Shown here in pieces: positions 1 through 9,208 of a stretch of DNA of 64,000 nt (position 1 is the stretch's first letter; every line of letters starts with the position of its first letter). The notes under the pieces were generated by a model, which worked only from the letters and a program-made list of their open reading frames with translations, searched no databases and was not told the DNA's origin. The position numbers and the translations under genes are program-made. The stretch comes from Candidatus Gemmiger stercorigallinarum (GTDB lineage: Bacteria > Bacillota > Clostridia > Oscillospirales > Ruminococcaceae). The stretch lies in assembly GCA_019119495.1 (NCBI GenBank), contig DWWX01000018.1, positions 43,018 to 107,017 on the forward strand, in the 5' to 3' direction.

Positions 1-2
1 TG

Positions 3-1607
3 TACCCCGCCGACCCGGCCAACCTGCGGGCGGTCAGCGGCCTGCCGGGGCTGGGGCTGGTGTCCTACTTTGTGCAGGGCTTTGCCGCCGATTTTGGCGA
101 GTGGCAGTGCCTTGCCGGCTACGATATGCTTTTGATGGCCTGCCTGTCCGCCGCGGCGGCGCTGCCCCGCCGCCGCTGGGCCCACAGCGTTGCGGTGCTG
201 GCGGGCGGCGCGCTGCTGCCTTTCTTTTTCAGCGTGGTGCCGGCGGGCACGGCCAGCACCGTCTACGCCAACGCCATGGCCGACGTGCCGCTGGCGCTTT
301 TGTTCGGCGGGGTGCTCTGCCTGTGGTTCGCCGTCGGGCCGGGCAGGCTGGGCATGCTGCTGACCGCCCTGCCGCTGGCGCTTTTGACGCTGGCCAAGGA
401 CATGGGCTTTGCCTACGCGCTGATCGCGGTGTTTGTGATTTTTCTGGACCTGTTGTTCGGCCGGGAATGGAAGCGGCTGCCCCGCGGCCGGTTTTTCGGC
501 GGCGCAGTGGGGCGCGCCGCGGTGCTGGCGGCGCCGGTGCTGGCGGCTTTCCTCAGCTGGAACGCCTACACCGCCGCCCACCTGGAAACCACCGGCGCGT
601 CGGTGGGCAGCGGCGGCCTGAGCTACGGCCAGGTGCTGTTTGGCGGCCTGGCGCAGTTTTTGGGCATTGACCGCACCGGGAAATTTGCCGACCTGATGGG
701 CCTGATGGCCGATGCCTTTTTTGCCCGCAGCGTCAGCCTGGTGGGCGCGCCGGCTTTTGCCATTGCGGCCATCACGCTGGTGGGGGCGGCGGCCTTCGCC
801 TTTGCCCAAAAGGGCGCCGGGCGCCGCCGCGTGGCTGCGGTGTGGGGCGGGCTGGCCTTCTGCTTTGCGGCCTTTTACCTGTTCCACCTGATTTTGTATT
901 ACTACAACTTCTCCGACGTGGAGGCCTACGCCCTGCAGGACTTTGACCGCTACATCGGCCCTTATTTGCAGGGGTGGATGCTGGCTATGCTCTGCCTGCT
1001 GGGGCATTCGGCCGCATTGCGGACGGAGGGCGTCCCGGCCCGGCTGGCCGACCTGGCGCTGCTGGGCGCGTCGGCCTGCGTGGCGGTGCTTTTTGCCTGG
1101 CGGGGCGTGCCGGCCTCCGGTTTCTGGACCGACAGCGACAGCCGCTACCTGCTGCGGCAGGACGTCAAGGCCCGCGCCGCTGCCGCCAACCAGGTGCTGG
1201 ACTGGGACGACACCGTGCTGGTCATCAGCCAGGGGGACAACGCCACCCGCTGGTACTACTACACCTACGAGCTGACCGCCCAGGTGGCCCGTGGCTACGG
1301 CGGCTTTTTCAACGGCGAGGACGCCTCCAGCCGGTGGGACTCCGACTTTATGAACCTGGTGGAGAGCGAAAACTGGACGCTGTACGACTACAAGGCCGTC
1401 TGTACGCCGCCCGCGCTGGTGGCCTATCTGGAGGAAAAGGGCTGCAATTACCTGCTGATCGACCGGGCGGACGACTACCTGGAGCGGTCCTTCAGCCCGC
1501 TGTTCGAGGGCGGCCTGACCGCCGATATGCCCATGACGCTGTACAGCTTTGACCCGGACGCCGAGGTACCTTTCACGCCGGTGGCTGTGGCGGAAAGCGA
1601 GGGCTGA
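3..1607 (+). CDS. Polytopic membrane protein, 5'-truncated by window edge
   Basis: The reading frame is open from the first bases, so the true start lies outside the window. The visible part is dominated by hydrophobic helices (about ten predicted by eye) and ends in a roughly 150-residue hydrophilic C-terminal domain with a VISQGDN motif. The overall plan, many membrane helices then an extracytoplasmic tail, recalls GT39/GT-C glycosyltransferases and O-antigen-type membrane proteins, but I see no decisive catalytic motif. It is paralogous to the gene at 2275-4359: both share the SQGDN element and the tail layout. The next gene begins 3 bases after the stop, so they are co-transcribed. A role in building a surface glycopolymer is inference only. 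Confidence 0.75.
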   Translation, partial: YPADPANLRAVSGLPGLGLVSYFVQGFAADFGEWQCLAGYDMLLMACLSAAAALPRRRWAHSVAVLAGGALLPFFFSVVPAGTASTVYANAMADVPLALLFGGVLCLWFAVGPGRLGMLLTALPLALLTLAKDMGFAYALIAVFVIFLDLLFGREWKRLPRGRFFGGAVGRAAVLAAPVLAAFLSWNAYTAAHLETTGASVGSGGLSYGQVLFGGLAQFLGIDRTGKFADLMGLMADAFFARSVSLVGAPAFAIAAITLVGAAAFAFAQKGAGRRRVAAVWGGLAFCFAAFYLFHLILYYYNFSDVEAYALQDFDRYIGPYLQGWMLAMLCLLGHSAALRTEGVPARLADLALLGASACVAVLFAWRGVPASGFWTDSDSRYLLRQDVKARAAAANQVLDWDDTVLVISQGDNATRWYYYTYELTAQVARGYGGFFNGEDASSRWDSDFMNLVESENWTLYDYKAVCTPPALVAYLEEKGCNYLLIDRADDYLERSFSPLFEGGLTADMPMTLYSFDPDAEVPFTPVAVAESEG

Positions 1608-1610
1608 CCG

Positions 1611-2252
1611 ATGAGTGAGACAAAACGCACCGCGCGGCTGTTTGGCATCTGCTACGCGCTGGCGCTGATCTTCTGGGTGGTGTTCTGCCTGGGCAGATGT
1701 GCCGTCATGCTGGCGCACCGCGCCGGCGGCAACATGCCCCAGACCACCCTGACCGCCGCGGACCTGACCTTCGAGAGCTTCGAGTGTTACCTTGACCTGG
1801 AGTGGGACACCCCGCCGGACGACGACCCCAACTGGTATCTTTCCACCGACAACGACCCCCATATTTTGTACGACGGCGGCGGCTACATCGAGACGGTGCG
1901 GCTGTACGCCGGGCACCGCCTGCCTCCCGGCAGCGTGGCGCTGTACTACCTGCTGCCCGGCCAGACCGATTACAGCGAGGCGCAGAAGGTCTTTGCCCAT
2001 GTGGTGCAGCCCGGCGTCTACGAGTTCGATCTGGGCGGCAAGACGGTATCGGGGCTGCGCATCGACCCGGACAGCGTGGGCGGCGTGGCGACGCTGTTTA
2101 CCGGCGTTGAGCTGAACCCGCCGCAGTTCTGGCTGCTGCGGTTTGTGCCAAACGGCGGCCAGTGGCTTTTGCTGCTTGGCCTGCCCGCCTGCGCGGCCGC
2201 CGCCTGGGCGCTGGTGCGGGGCAGACGGCCGGAAAACCCCCGACGACCATGA
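1611..2252 (+). CDS. Small membrane-anchored ectodomain protein, first copy
   Basis: 213 residues, not a family I can name. An N-terminal helix (about residues 10-32) is followed by a polar extracytoplasmic domain of about 140 residues and a second helix near the C-terminus (about 180-202), giving an anchored beta-rich ectodomain. It is paralogous to the gene at 4356-5033: both contain a DPxIxxD stretch, a run resembling LYYxxxxGxxYS, and an xLRxDP motif. It follows the membrane protein at 3-1607 by 3 bases. The same pair is repeated downstream, so the ectodomain probably works with the adjacent polytopic protein. Confidence 0.8.
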   Translation: MSETKRTARLFGICYALALIFWVVFCLGRCAVMLAHRAGGNMPQTTLTAADLTFESFECYLDLEWDTPPDDDPNWYLSTDNDPHILYDGGGYIETVRLYAGHRLPPGSVALYYLLPGQTDYSEAQKVFAHVVQPGVYEFDLGGKTVSGLRIDPDSVGGVATLFTGVELNPPQFWLLRFVPNGGQWLLLLGLPACAAAAWALVRGRRPENPRRP

Positions 2253-2274
2253 ATTTATCCGAAAGGAGCTGCCC

Positions 2275-4359
2275 ATGGAGCTGCTCTGTGTATTCGCCGC
2301 GCTGGCGGCGGTGTTTCTGTTCAGCGCCTTCCTTACGCTCAAGTGCGGCCTGCACAGCGCGCTGGCGCCGCTGACGGCGCTGGCCGTGGCGGTATTCTGG
2401 CTGACGGTGTGGGGCATGGCCGGGCCGCTGCTGGCGGGGGCGTGGCTGCTGTACGCCGCCTTTGCGGGGCTGGGCCTGTGGGCGCTGTGGCCCCGCAGGG
2501 ACCCTGCCAAACGCCCCGATTGCAGGGCGCTGCTTACCCCCGGCGCGGTGCTGTTTTACGGCATGACCGCGGCCTTTGCCGTTTACTTTTTTATCCGCCA
2601 GCCCATGGCCACCGGCTTTGACGAGCTGAACCTGTGGGCCACCGCCGTCAAGGTGACCAAGGTGGACGACAGCCTGTATGCCACCGCCACGCTGGGCACC
2701 CCCTGGGCTGTCACCCAAAACCCCGGCCTGCCGCTGCTCAGCTACTTTTTCAGCTTTTTCGGCAGCTATGCCGACTGGAAGATCTACCTGGCCTACAACG
2801 CCCTGGCTTTTGCGGTGTTTGCGGCGGTGCTGGGCACGCTGGGGTTCTCCCGCTTCCGCATTGCGGTGCCGCTGGCGGCGGTGCTGTGGTGCGTGCCCTA
2901 CTTTTTTACCACCTACAACCACACCATCTACTTAAACACCGTCTACATGACCAGCTATGGCGACATCCCCGCCGGCCTGGTCATGGGCGGCGCGGCGGCG
3001 CTGTGGCTGGCGCTGCGCCGGTCCAACGGCCCCAAATGGGCGGTGCTGCCGGTGCTGGCGCTTGCCGCCAACCTCAAGGCCAACACCTTTGTGCTGGCGC
3101 TGGTGGCCGCGGGTCTGGTGGCGGTGGACGCCTGGCTTTTGCCGGATGGCAAATTCCGCCGCGGCCTTGCCCGGCGCACCGGCTTTGCGGCGGCCTGCTT
3201 TGCCGCACCGCTGGCGGTCTATTACCTGTGGAACGTGCGCTACGTGGGCTACCTGGTGGCGCAGAACACCTCGGACGGCGGCGTGGGCGAGACCACGGCC
3301 GCCCTCTCGGACGTGGTGGTCAGCGGCATCCGCATCCTGCTGGGCCAGCCGGTGGAGGGCTTTTTTGCCGAGCGCCAGTCCCAATTTTTGCAGGCCATCG
3401 CCGATATGGGCACCCAGTTCTGGACGGATGCCGGCAACATGAGCATGGTCGGCCAGGGCCGCAATGTGGTCATTCTAATTTTGGCAGTGTTCCTGCTGGC
3501 GGTGCTGCTTGCGCCCTGCCTGAAAGCCCGGCTGCGGGTGGCGTGCGCCGCTGTGTGCAGCACCCTGTGCTTTTTGGGCTACAACCTGATGCTGGCGCTG
3601 AGCTACGGCTTTATCTTCAAGCCCTTCCAGGCCGAGAGCCTGACCGACTACAACCGCTACATCTACAGCTATTACATCGGCTGGTTTTTGATCGCGCTGG
3701 CCTGCCTGGCGCTGGTGCTGCAGCCCTACACCGAGGTGGTGCAGAGCCGGTTGAAGGACGGCCCTGCCGCGGCGGCCAAATGCAGCCAGACCCGCTTTGC
3801 GCTGGCAGGGCAGGGGGCGGTGCTGCTTTTGGCGGCGGCGATGCTGTTCCGGCTGAACCAGCTGGTGCTGCCCCAGCTTTCGGTGCTGGGATTTTCCGAC
3901 AGCGAGTTTGCCGACCGCAGGGCCGAGCGCGCTGAGGTCCAGCTGGTCTGCAGCTATCTGGGACCCGACGACCGGGTGTTCTACGTCAGCCAGGGCGACA
4001 ACGGCGAGGGCTGGTTCTCGGCGGTGTTTGACTTTTACCCGGTGCTGGTGGACTATTCCGGCGCGGTCTCCACCATGGAGGGCGGCGGCGGCACCTTCGG
4101 CCTGGCGGAGCTGGAGCCGGAGGAGGAGGGGGTCAAGAAATACTACTACCACCCCTACACCGCCCGGCGGCTGGACGAGACCATCCGGGAAAACGGCTGC
4201 ACCGTGCTCTATTTGCAGCAGATCGACGAGATTTTTGTGGAAAGCTACGCGGAACTGTTCACCGACGGCCTGGCCGCTGCGCAAAACGGCGAGACGCTGC
4301 TTTACCGCGTCACCGATGCGGGCTTTGCCCCGGTGGAGATGGAGGTGACCGGCCGATGA
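2275..4359 (+). CDS. Polytopic membrane protein, second copy
   Basis: 694 residues from the ATG at 2275, chosen because GAAAGGAG lies 8-9 bases upstream; a longer frame from 2143 overlaps the preceding gene and lacks a site. It is a multi-helix integral membrane protein with an extracytoplasmic loop region around residues 110-160 (FDELNLW, then a GTPW...QNPGLPLLSYF stretch) and a hydrophilic C-terminal domain bearing a VSQGDN motif. The arrangement resembles GT-C-fold membrane glycosyltransferases, where an acidic residue in the first outer loop is catalytic, so FDELN is a candidate. The assignment is not secure. It is the full-length paralogue of the gene at 3-1607. Confidence 0.8.
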   Translation: MELLCVFAALAAVFLFSAFLTLKCGLHSALAPLTALAVAVFWLTVWGMAGPLLAGAWLLYAAFAGLGLWALWPRRDPAKRPDCRALLTPGAVLFYGMTAAFAVYFFIRQPMATGFDELNLWATAVKVTKVDDSLYATATLGTPWAVTQNPGLPLLSYFFSFFGSYADWKIYLAYNALAFAVFAAVLGTLGFSRFRIAVPLAAVLWCVPYFFTTYNHTIYLNTVYMTSYGDIPAGLVMGGAAALWLALRRSNGPKWAVLPVLALAANLKANTFVLALVAAGLVAVDAWLLPDGKFRRGLARRTGFAAACFAAPLAVYYLWNVRYVGYLVAQNTSDGGVGETTAALSDVVVSGIRILLGQPVEGFFAERQSQFLQAIADMGTQFWTDAGNMSMVGQGRNVVILILAVFLLAVLLAPCLKARLRVACAAVCSTLCFLGYNLMLALSYGFIFKPFQAESLTDYNRYIYSYYIGWFLIALACLALVLQPYTEVVQSRLKDGPAAAAKCSQTRFALAGQGAVLLLAAAMLFRLNQLVLPQLSVLGFSDSEFADRRAERAEVQLVCSYLGPDDRVFYVSQGDNGEGWFSAVFDFYPVLVDYSGAVSTMEGGGGTFGLAELEPEEEGVKKYYYHPYTARRLDETIRENGCTVLYLQQIDEIFVESYAELFTDGLAAAQNGETLLYRVTDAGFAPVEMEVTGR

Positions 4360-5033
4360 AGGACAAACTGCGCCGCGGCCCGCTGGCTGTGCTTGCCCGC
4401 CTGACGGCCCGCCGGGGCGGACTGGCGGTGCTGTGCTACCTGCTGGCGCTGGCCGCCTGGCTGGCGCTGGGGGCCTGGAACTTTGCCGCCGACGCCCTTG
4501 CCCGCGCAGACGGCGCCCTGGCCGAGGAGAGCATCCCGGTCAGTGAGTTCCAGCTGGTGGATGTCACCCCGGAGGCCGACGGCTGGTACGCGACGGCCGG
4601 CGGCGACCCGCAGATCATTTTGGACAACGTGGACGGCCGGGTGGTGCGCACCCTGAGCTATACCGCTGAGTTTGACGGCGAGCCGCGGGAAATGTGCCTG
4701 TACTACACCACCGCCGCCGGCGAGCCCTACAGCCAGGACAACCGGGTGTTCCCCACGCAGGCGGCCGACGGCAGCTATGTCTACACGCTGCCCCGCACTG
4801 CGCTGGTCTCGCTGCGGCTGGACCCCTGCAGCCCGGACGAAAACGCCACGGTCCGGCTGAAGTTTGCCGGCGGCGCCATCACGCTGAACGCCGCCGACGC
4901 CCTACCCGCCGGGCTGGACTACTGGCTGCCCAGCTGGTACCAGGCGTTCTGCCTGATCCTGTACCCCGCGCTGGCCGCCGCCGCCCTGTGCTGGCTGCGG
5001 GCCTGCCGGCGCGCCCTGCGCCCCAAACACTGA
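4356..5033 (+). CDS. Small membrane-anchored ectodomain protein, second copy
   Basis: 225 residues; the start ATG overlaps the previous stop by four bases (ATGA), indicating translational coupling. It has an N-terminal membrane helix (about 25-50), a polar outer domain and a C-terminal helix (about 190-212). It aligns by eye with the product of 1611-2252 around DPQIILD, the LYYTTAAGEPYS region and SLRLDP. No catalytic motif is recognised. A GC-rich hairpin with a T-run follows directly, so this gene ends the operon. Confidence 0.8.
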   Translation: MKDKLRRGPLAVLARLTARRGGLAVLCYLLALAAWLALGAWNFAADALARADGALAEESIPVSEFQLVDVTPEADGWYATAGGDPQIILDNVDGRVVRTLSYTAEFDGEPREMCLYYTTAAGEPYSQDNRVFPTQAADGSYVYTLPRTALVSLRLDPCSPDENATVRLKFAGGAITLNAADALPAGLDYWLPSWYQAFCLILYPALAAAALCWLRACRRALRPKH

Positions 5034-5043
5034 ATGCCATGCG

Positions 5044-5091
5044 CCGCCCGCCGGCCGGGGAAGTGCCCCGCGCCGGCGGGCGGCTTTTTTT
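5044..5091 (+). terminator. Rho-independent terminator
   Basis: An 11-bp GC arm (CCGCCCGCCGG / CCGGCGGGCGG) encloses an inner hairpin and is followed by a run of seven T. It closes the duplicated membrane-protein operon. Confidence 0.85.
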
Positions 5092-5249
5092 GCGGGGGTA
5101 AGGGGGAGCAGCTGCCGGAAAAACGAAAAACTGCCAAAAATTTTGCCCGCCGCTGTAACAAAACCGCCCGGCCTGCGGCTTATAGGCAGACCGGTCAAAA
5201 AAATGGCCGCGGCCGGACAGACCCAAAACACAGGAAGGGGGAATGCGCC

Positions 5250-5738
5250 ATGCTTGGGGTGGAGGAACTCTACCACCGCTACCGGGACGACGTGTTCCGC
5301 TACCTGTGCAGCCTGACCCATGACCCCGCCCAGGCCGAGGACCTGCTCAGCGAGACCTTCCTGTGCGCTATCCAGAAGGCGGGCAGCTTCCGGGGCGAGG
5401 GCAGCGAAAAGACCTGGCTGTTCGGCATTGCGCGCAGGCTGTGGCTGCAGGCGCTGCGCAAACACCGCCCCACGGTGGAGTACAGCGACCTTTTGGGCCT
5501 GTATGTGGAGGACACGGTGGGCCAGGCGCTGGACACCCGCCAGCTGGCCGACCGGGTGCGGCAGCTGCTGGACGCCCTGCCCCGGCGGGAGCGCACCATC
5601 GTGCAGCTGCGGGCCCAGGGCCTGCCCTACGAGGAGATCGCCGACCGCTGCGGCATCCGCGCCGGGTCGGCCCGCGTCATTGAGTACCGCACCCGCCAAA
5701 AACTGCAGCAAACCCTGAGAGAGGAGGGCTATCTGTGA
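5250..5738 (+). CDS. ECF-type RNA polymerase sigma factor
   Basis: 162 residues from the ATG at 5250 with AGGAAGGGGG upstream; the frame is open further 5' but crosses the preceding terminator. Region 2 spans about residues 6-75 (YRDDVFRYLCSL, AEDLLSETF, KTWLFGIARR) and region 4 about 105-160 (LPRRERTIVQLRAQGLPYEEIA followed by the recognition helix). The length fits the sigma-70 ECF group. The next gene overlaps its stop and encodes a zinc-binding anti-sigma domain, the classic pairing. A TGTAACAAAA stretch at about 5154-5163 resembles an ECF -35 element and would fit autoregulation. The signal sensed is unknown. Confidence 0.9.
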   Translation: MLGVEELYHRYRDDVFRYLCSLTHDPAQAEDLLSETFLCAIQKAGSFRGEGSEKTWLFGIARRLWLQALRKHRPTVEYSDLLGLYVEDTVGQALDTRQLADRVRQLLDALPRRERTIVQLRAQGLPYEEIADRCGIRAGSARVIEYRTRQKLQQTLREEGYL

Positions 5739-6412
5739 CAGAATTTGAATCCAAGGACCCCCAGGGCCGGGCCGCCCCGGCAAAAACCTTGCCCCCGCCG
5801 CAGCCGGCCGCCCCGGCCCCTGGCTCTGGCCCGGCGGGCAAAACGCCGCCCGCCGGCGCCGGCGAAGATCCGGGCGCAGCGCCCCCCGAAGGCCCGCCGC
5901 CCGCGAACGCCCTGCCGGACCTGCCCTGCGAAGCCTGCCGGGACCTGATCCCGCTGGTGCAGGACGGCGCGGCCAGCGACGCCAGCGTGCAGCTGGTGGC
6001 GCAGCACATCGCCCACTGCAGGGACTGCCGGGCCTTCTGGCAGGCGGGGGCGCCGGCGGCCGCGCCGGACGACGGCAAAGTGCTTTCCAGGATCCACCGC
6101 CGCCTGCGGCTGGTGCTGGCCGCCGCGCTGGCGGCGGGGGCGCTGGTGGCTTTCTGGCTGAACACCTACGCCTACCGGCCGGAGTACAGCGTGGTCATCC
6201 TGCCGGTGGTGGGGGCGCTGGGCTGCCTGCTGCTGCGCCGCCGCTGGTACTTTGCCCCGCCGGCCGTGGCCGCGCTGGGCTTTGTGTGGCACCTGGTCGC
6301 CACCGACGGCTGGCAGGAACCGCTGGTGTTTGCGGTGGGGTATGGGCTGCTCTGCCTGCTGGGCGCGCTGGCCGCCAAACTGCTTGTCTATGCTTTTGGG
6401 AAAGGAGATTGA
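5735..6412 (+). CDS. Anti-sigma factor with ZAS zinc-binding domain
   Basis: 225 residues starting at a GTG that overlaps the sigma-factor stop. The first 60 residues are Pro/Ala-rich and of low complexity. A zinc-associated anti-sigma motif follows (LPCEACRDLIP, then HIAHCRDC, the H-x3-C-x2-C signature, about residues 68-95), and then three or four membrane helices (about 128-215). The expected role is to hold the upstream ECF sigma at the membrane through the cytoplasmic ZAS domain. The Pro-rich extension ahead of the zinc domain is unusual. Confidence 0.85.
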   Translation: MTEFESKDPQGRAAPAKTLPPPQPAAPAPGSGPAGKTPPAGAGEDPGAAPPEGPPPANALPDLPCEACRDLIPLVQDGAASDASVQLVAQHIAHCRDCRAFWQAGAPAAAPDDGKVLSRIHRRLRLVLAAALAAGALVAFWLNTYAYRPEYSVVILPVVGALGCLLLRRRWYFAPPAVAALGFVWHLVATDGWQEPLVFAVGYGLLCLLGALAAKLLVYAFGKGD

Positions 6413-6415
6413 ACC

Positions 6416-7180
6416 ATGCTGCAAGTGACTGAGCGCACGCCGTCCGCGCGGCGCAATCGCAGACCCCGTACCCGCGCAAAGCGCATCCTGGCCGCTGCGG
6501 GCGGTTTCGCCATCGTGCTGGGCCTGCTGGGAACGCTGGCGGTTTATACCGGAACGCCCCTGGGGGACTGGCTGGCAAGGCGCAGCGCCGTGGAATATGC
6601 CGACCAGACCTATCCGGGGTACGGGTTTGAGGTGGAGTGGATCAGCAACCGCCATTGGCTCTGCTACGAGGTGGGCCTGCGCGCCCGGAACAGCGAGGAT
6701 ACCCGGTTTGCAGTGGAGCTGGCCCGGGGACGCGTGGTCAGCGACAATTTTGACGAGAACGGCTATGGCGGCGCCTGGGACCGCATCTGTGAACTGCTGT
6801 ATGCCGATGTGACATCCCGGCTGGCCGGCGACCCGCTGCTGGGGCAGGCAGCCGTCAGCCTGTGGCACGCCTATGTCCTGACGGACGAGGGGGAGCTGAC
6901 CGTCCCGGCCGAGGGCCATCCGGCCCTGGTACGGGATATGCCCTACGACAAGGCAAACCTGCCGCCGGTGGCACTGGTGCTGGACCAGCAGACCGCCGCC
7001 GTCAATGACGACACCCCCGCCGAAGCACAGCGGCTGATGCAGGCCGCCAAGGCCGCCATGGACGCCGCCGGCATCGACATTGCCGCCTACCAGGTGCGGC
7101 TGTACACCGCGGACAACAGCGACCATTATACCTCGCCGCTGGTGGCCGCCGCGGACCTTGCATCCGCCGCGTCCTTCTGA
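6416..7180 (+). CDS. Single-pass membrane protein, third gene of sigma operon
   Basis: 254 residues. A strongly basic N-terminus (RRNRRPRTRAKR) precedes one helix (about 23-45), so most of the protein lies outside the membrane. The ectodomain is acidic and has no motif I can assign; its general plan recalls YfjL-like membrane-anchored proteins of Bacillus. The gene begins 3 bases after the anti-sigma gene, so it probably belongs to the same regulatory unit, perhaps as a sensor or target. That function is inference. Confidence 0.75.
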   Translation: MLQVTERTPSARRNRRPRTRAKRILAAAGGFAIVLGLLGTLAVYTGTPLGDWLARRSAVEYADQTYPGYGFEVEWISNRHWLCYEVGLRARNSEDTRFAVELARGRVVSDNFDENGYGGAWDRICELLYADVTSRLAGDPLLGQAAVSLWHAYVLTDEGELTVPAEGHPALVRDMPYDKANLPPVALVLDQQTAAVNDDTPAEAQRLMQAAKAAMDAAGIDIAAYQVRLYTADNSDHYTSPLVAAADLASAASF

Positions 7181-7201
7181 CGCGGGACAGTGATAACAAA
7201 A

Positions 7202-7251
7202 ACTCCCCCGCCGCCCCTGCCGGATATTGCCCGGCAGGGGCGGCGGGGGAG
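7202..7251. terminator. Bidirectional terminator between convergent genes
   Basis: A long GC-rich inverted repeat (ACTCCCCCGCCGCCCCTGCC with its complement) has a T-run on the minus strand and a weaker TTTT on the plus strand. It lies between the rightward sigma operon and the leftward ABC transporter, so it can serve both. Confidence 0.85.
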
Positions 7252-7308
7252 TGCTGTTTTGGCGAAGATAGGGGCGTCAGACGGCGGCGGGCCGGCGTGA
7301 TCGGGCGG

Positions 7309-9090
7309 TCACAGCGTCTGGCCGCTGACCAGGCCGTTCCACAGGCGGTAGTAGATGCCTTTTTTGGCCAGCAGCTGGTCGTGGGTGCCTTCCTCCTCGA
7401 TGCCGTTTTTGCCCAGCACCAAAATGCGGTCGGCGTTTTTGATGGTGGTCAGCCGGTGGGCGATGGTCAGCGTAGTGCGGCCCTTGGCCAGCGCGTCCAG
7501 GCTCTGACCCACCAGCACCTCGCTCTCGTTGTCCAGGGCGCTGGTGGCCTCGTCCAGCAGCAGGATCTTGGGGTCCTTCAAAAACAGCCGCGCGATGGAA
7601 ATGCGCTGTTTCTGCCCGCCGGACAGCTTGACGCCCCGCTCGCCCACGTAGGTGTCGTAGCCGTCCTTCAGCGCCCGCACAAAGGCGTCGGCGCCGGCCA
7701 GGCGGGCGGCCTGCTCGATCTCGGCGCGGGTGGCGCCGGGCTTGCCGTAGGCGATGTTCTCGGCCACCGTGCCGCTGAACAGATAGACGTCCTGCTGCAC
7801 CACGCCGATGGCGCCCCGCAGGCTTTCCAGCGTGACATGGCGGATGTCCTGCCCGTCGATCAGGATGCGGCCGCTGGTCACGTCGTAAAAGCGGGGGATC
7901 AGGTTACACAGCGTCGTCTTGCCGCCGCCGGAGGGGCCCACCAGGGCCAGGCTCTCGCCGGGGCGGATGGTCAGGTCAACGTGGTGCAGGACTTTGTTGT
8001 GGTCGTCCGGGTACTCAAAGCTGACATCCTGGAACTGGATGCCGCCCTCGGTCACCACCAACGGCTTGGCGTCGGGCGCGTCGGTGATGTCCACCGGCGT
8101 GTCCATGATCTCGTAAAACCGCTCGATGCCGGTGACGCCGCGCTGGAACTGCTCGGCAAATTCCACGATGCGGCGGATGGTGGCGATCAGGGTGGACACA
8201 TACAGGATGTAGGCCACCAGGTCGCCGGCGTTGATCAGGCGGTAGACCAAAAACAGCCCGCCCGCCACAATGACCACCAGGTACATCAGCCCGTCAAACA
8301 GCCGGGTGGAGGTGTTGAACGCCGCCATAAAATGGTAGGTGGTCTTTTTGATCTCCTGGAAGGTCCGGTTGCCGACCTCGAACTTTTCTTTCTCCCGTTC
8401 CTCGGCGGCAAAGGCCTTGATGACCCGCTCGCCCAGCAGGCTGTCCTCGATGGCGGCGTTCAGCTCGCCGATCTGGTGGCGCTGGCGGCGGAAAGCCTCC
8501 CGCAGGCTGTGGTTGAGCCGGATGGAAACGACCGCCATCAGCGGCACGCAGGCAAACACGATCAGCGTCAGCGGCACGCTGGCGGTGCACAAGATCACAA
8601 AGGAAGCCGCGATCTTGATGGCGGCGATGAAAAATTCCTCCGGGCAGTGGTGGGCAAACTCGGTCACATCAAACAGGTCGTTGGTGATGCGGCCCATGAT
8701 CTGCCCCACCTTGGTGTTGGAGTAGTAGGTGTCGCTCAGCCGCTGCAGGTGGGCAAAGGCGTCCCGGCGCATGTCGGTCTCGATGTAGACGCCCATGATA
8801 TGGCCGTTGGCCGACATATAGTAGTTGGCCGCGCCGTCGATCAGCCGCAAAACCAGGTAGACCGCCGCCAGCCGCAGCACGATGCCCGCCGTCAGCACCA
8901 CAGCCGGGTCGGTGGCGGCGTTGGTCAGGTAGCTCATGATTTGGGGCAGGATGATGTCGCACAGGGTGGTCAGCGCCGCGCAGAACAGGTCAAAGAACAA
9001 AATGCGCTTGTAGCGCATCAAATAGGGCAGGAACCGCCGCAGCTGCGACGGTTTTTTGGTCTGGGTCGTCTGTGTGGTTTCGGTGGGCAT
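7309..9090 (-). CDS. ABC transporter, fused permease/ATPase (exporter)
   Basis: 593 residues from the ATG at 9090, preceded by GGAGGA; the longer open frame upstream is not needed. The N-terminal half is a six-helix type 1 exporter domain (about 25-310). The ATPase domain (about 345-590) carries Walker A GPSGGGKTT, signature LSGGQKQR, Walker B ILLLDEATSALD and the switch histidine (TIAHRL). The architecture is that of MsbA/LmrA-like half-transporters that homodimerise to export lipids, peptides or drugs; the substrate cannot be read from sequence. No partner half-transporter is adjacent, which supports a homodimer. Confidence 0.93.
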   Translation of the reverse strand: MPTETTQTTQTKKPSQLRRFLPYLMRYKRILFFDLFCAALTTLCDIILPQIMSYLTNAATDPAVVLTAGIVLRLAAVYLVLRLIDGAANYYMSANGHIMGVYIETDMRRDAFAHLQRLSDTYYSNTKVGQIMGRITNDLFDVTEFAHHCPEEFFIAAIKIAASFVILCTASVPLTLIVFACVPLMAVVSIRLNHSLREAFRRQRHQIGELNAAIEDSLLGERVIKAFAAEEREKEKFEVGNRTFQEIKKTTYHFMAAFNTSTRLFDGLMYLVVIVAGGLFLVYRLINAGDLVAYILYVSTLIATIRRIVEFAEQFQRGVTGIERFYEIMDTPVDITDAPDAKPLVVTEGGIQFQDVSFEYPDDHNKVLHHVDLTIRPGESLALVGPSGGGKTTLCNLIPRFYDVTSGRILIDGQDIRHVTLESLRGAIGVVQQDVYLFSGTVAENIAYGKPGATRAEIEQAARLAGADAFVRALKDGYDTYVGERGVKLSGGQKQRISIARLFLKDPKILLLDEATSALDNESEVLVGQSLDALAKGRTTLTIAHRLTTIKNADRILVLGKNGIEEEGTHDQLLAKKGIYYRLWNGLVSGQTL

Positions 9091-9208
9091 GGGTTCCTCC
9101 GTTATGGTTGGATTTTGTGTGCGGCCGTACGCCGCGGACGTCACCGCCGCAAAAGTCCGCCCCCTGGGTGGTGACAGACCTGGGGGCGGGAAAGGAAATA
9201 CTGGGGGA

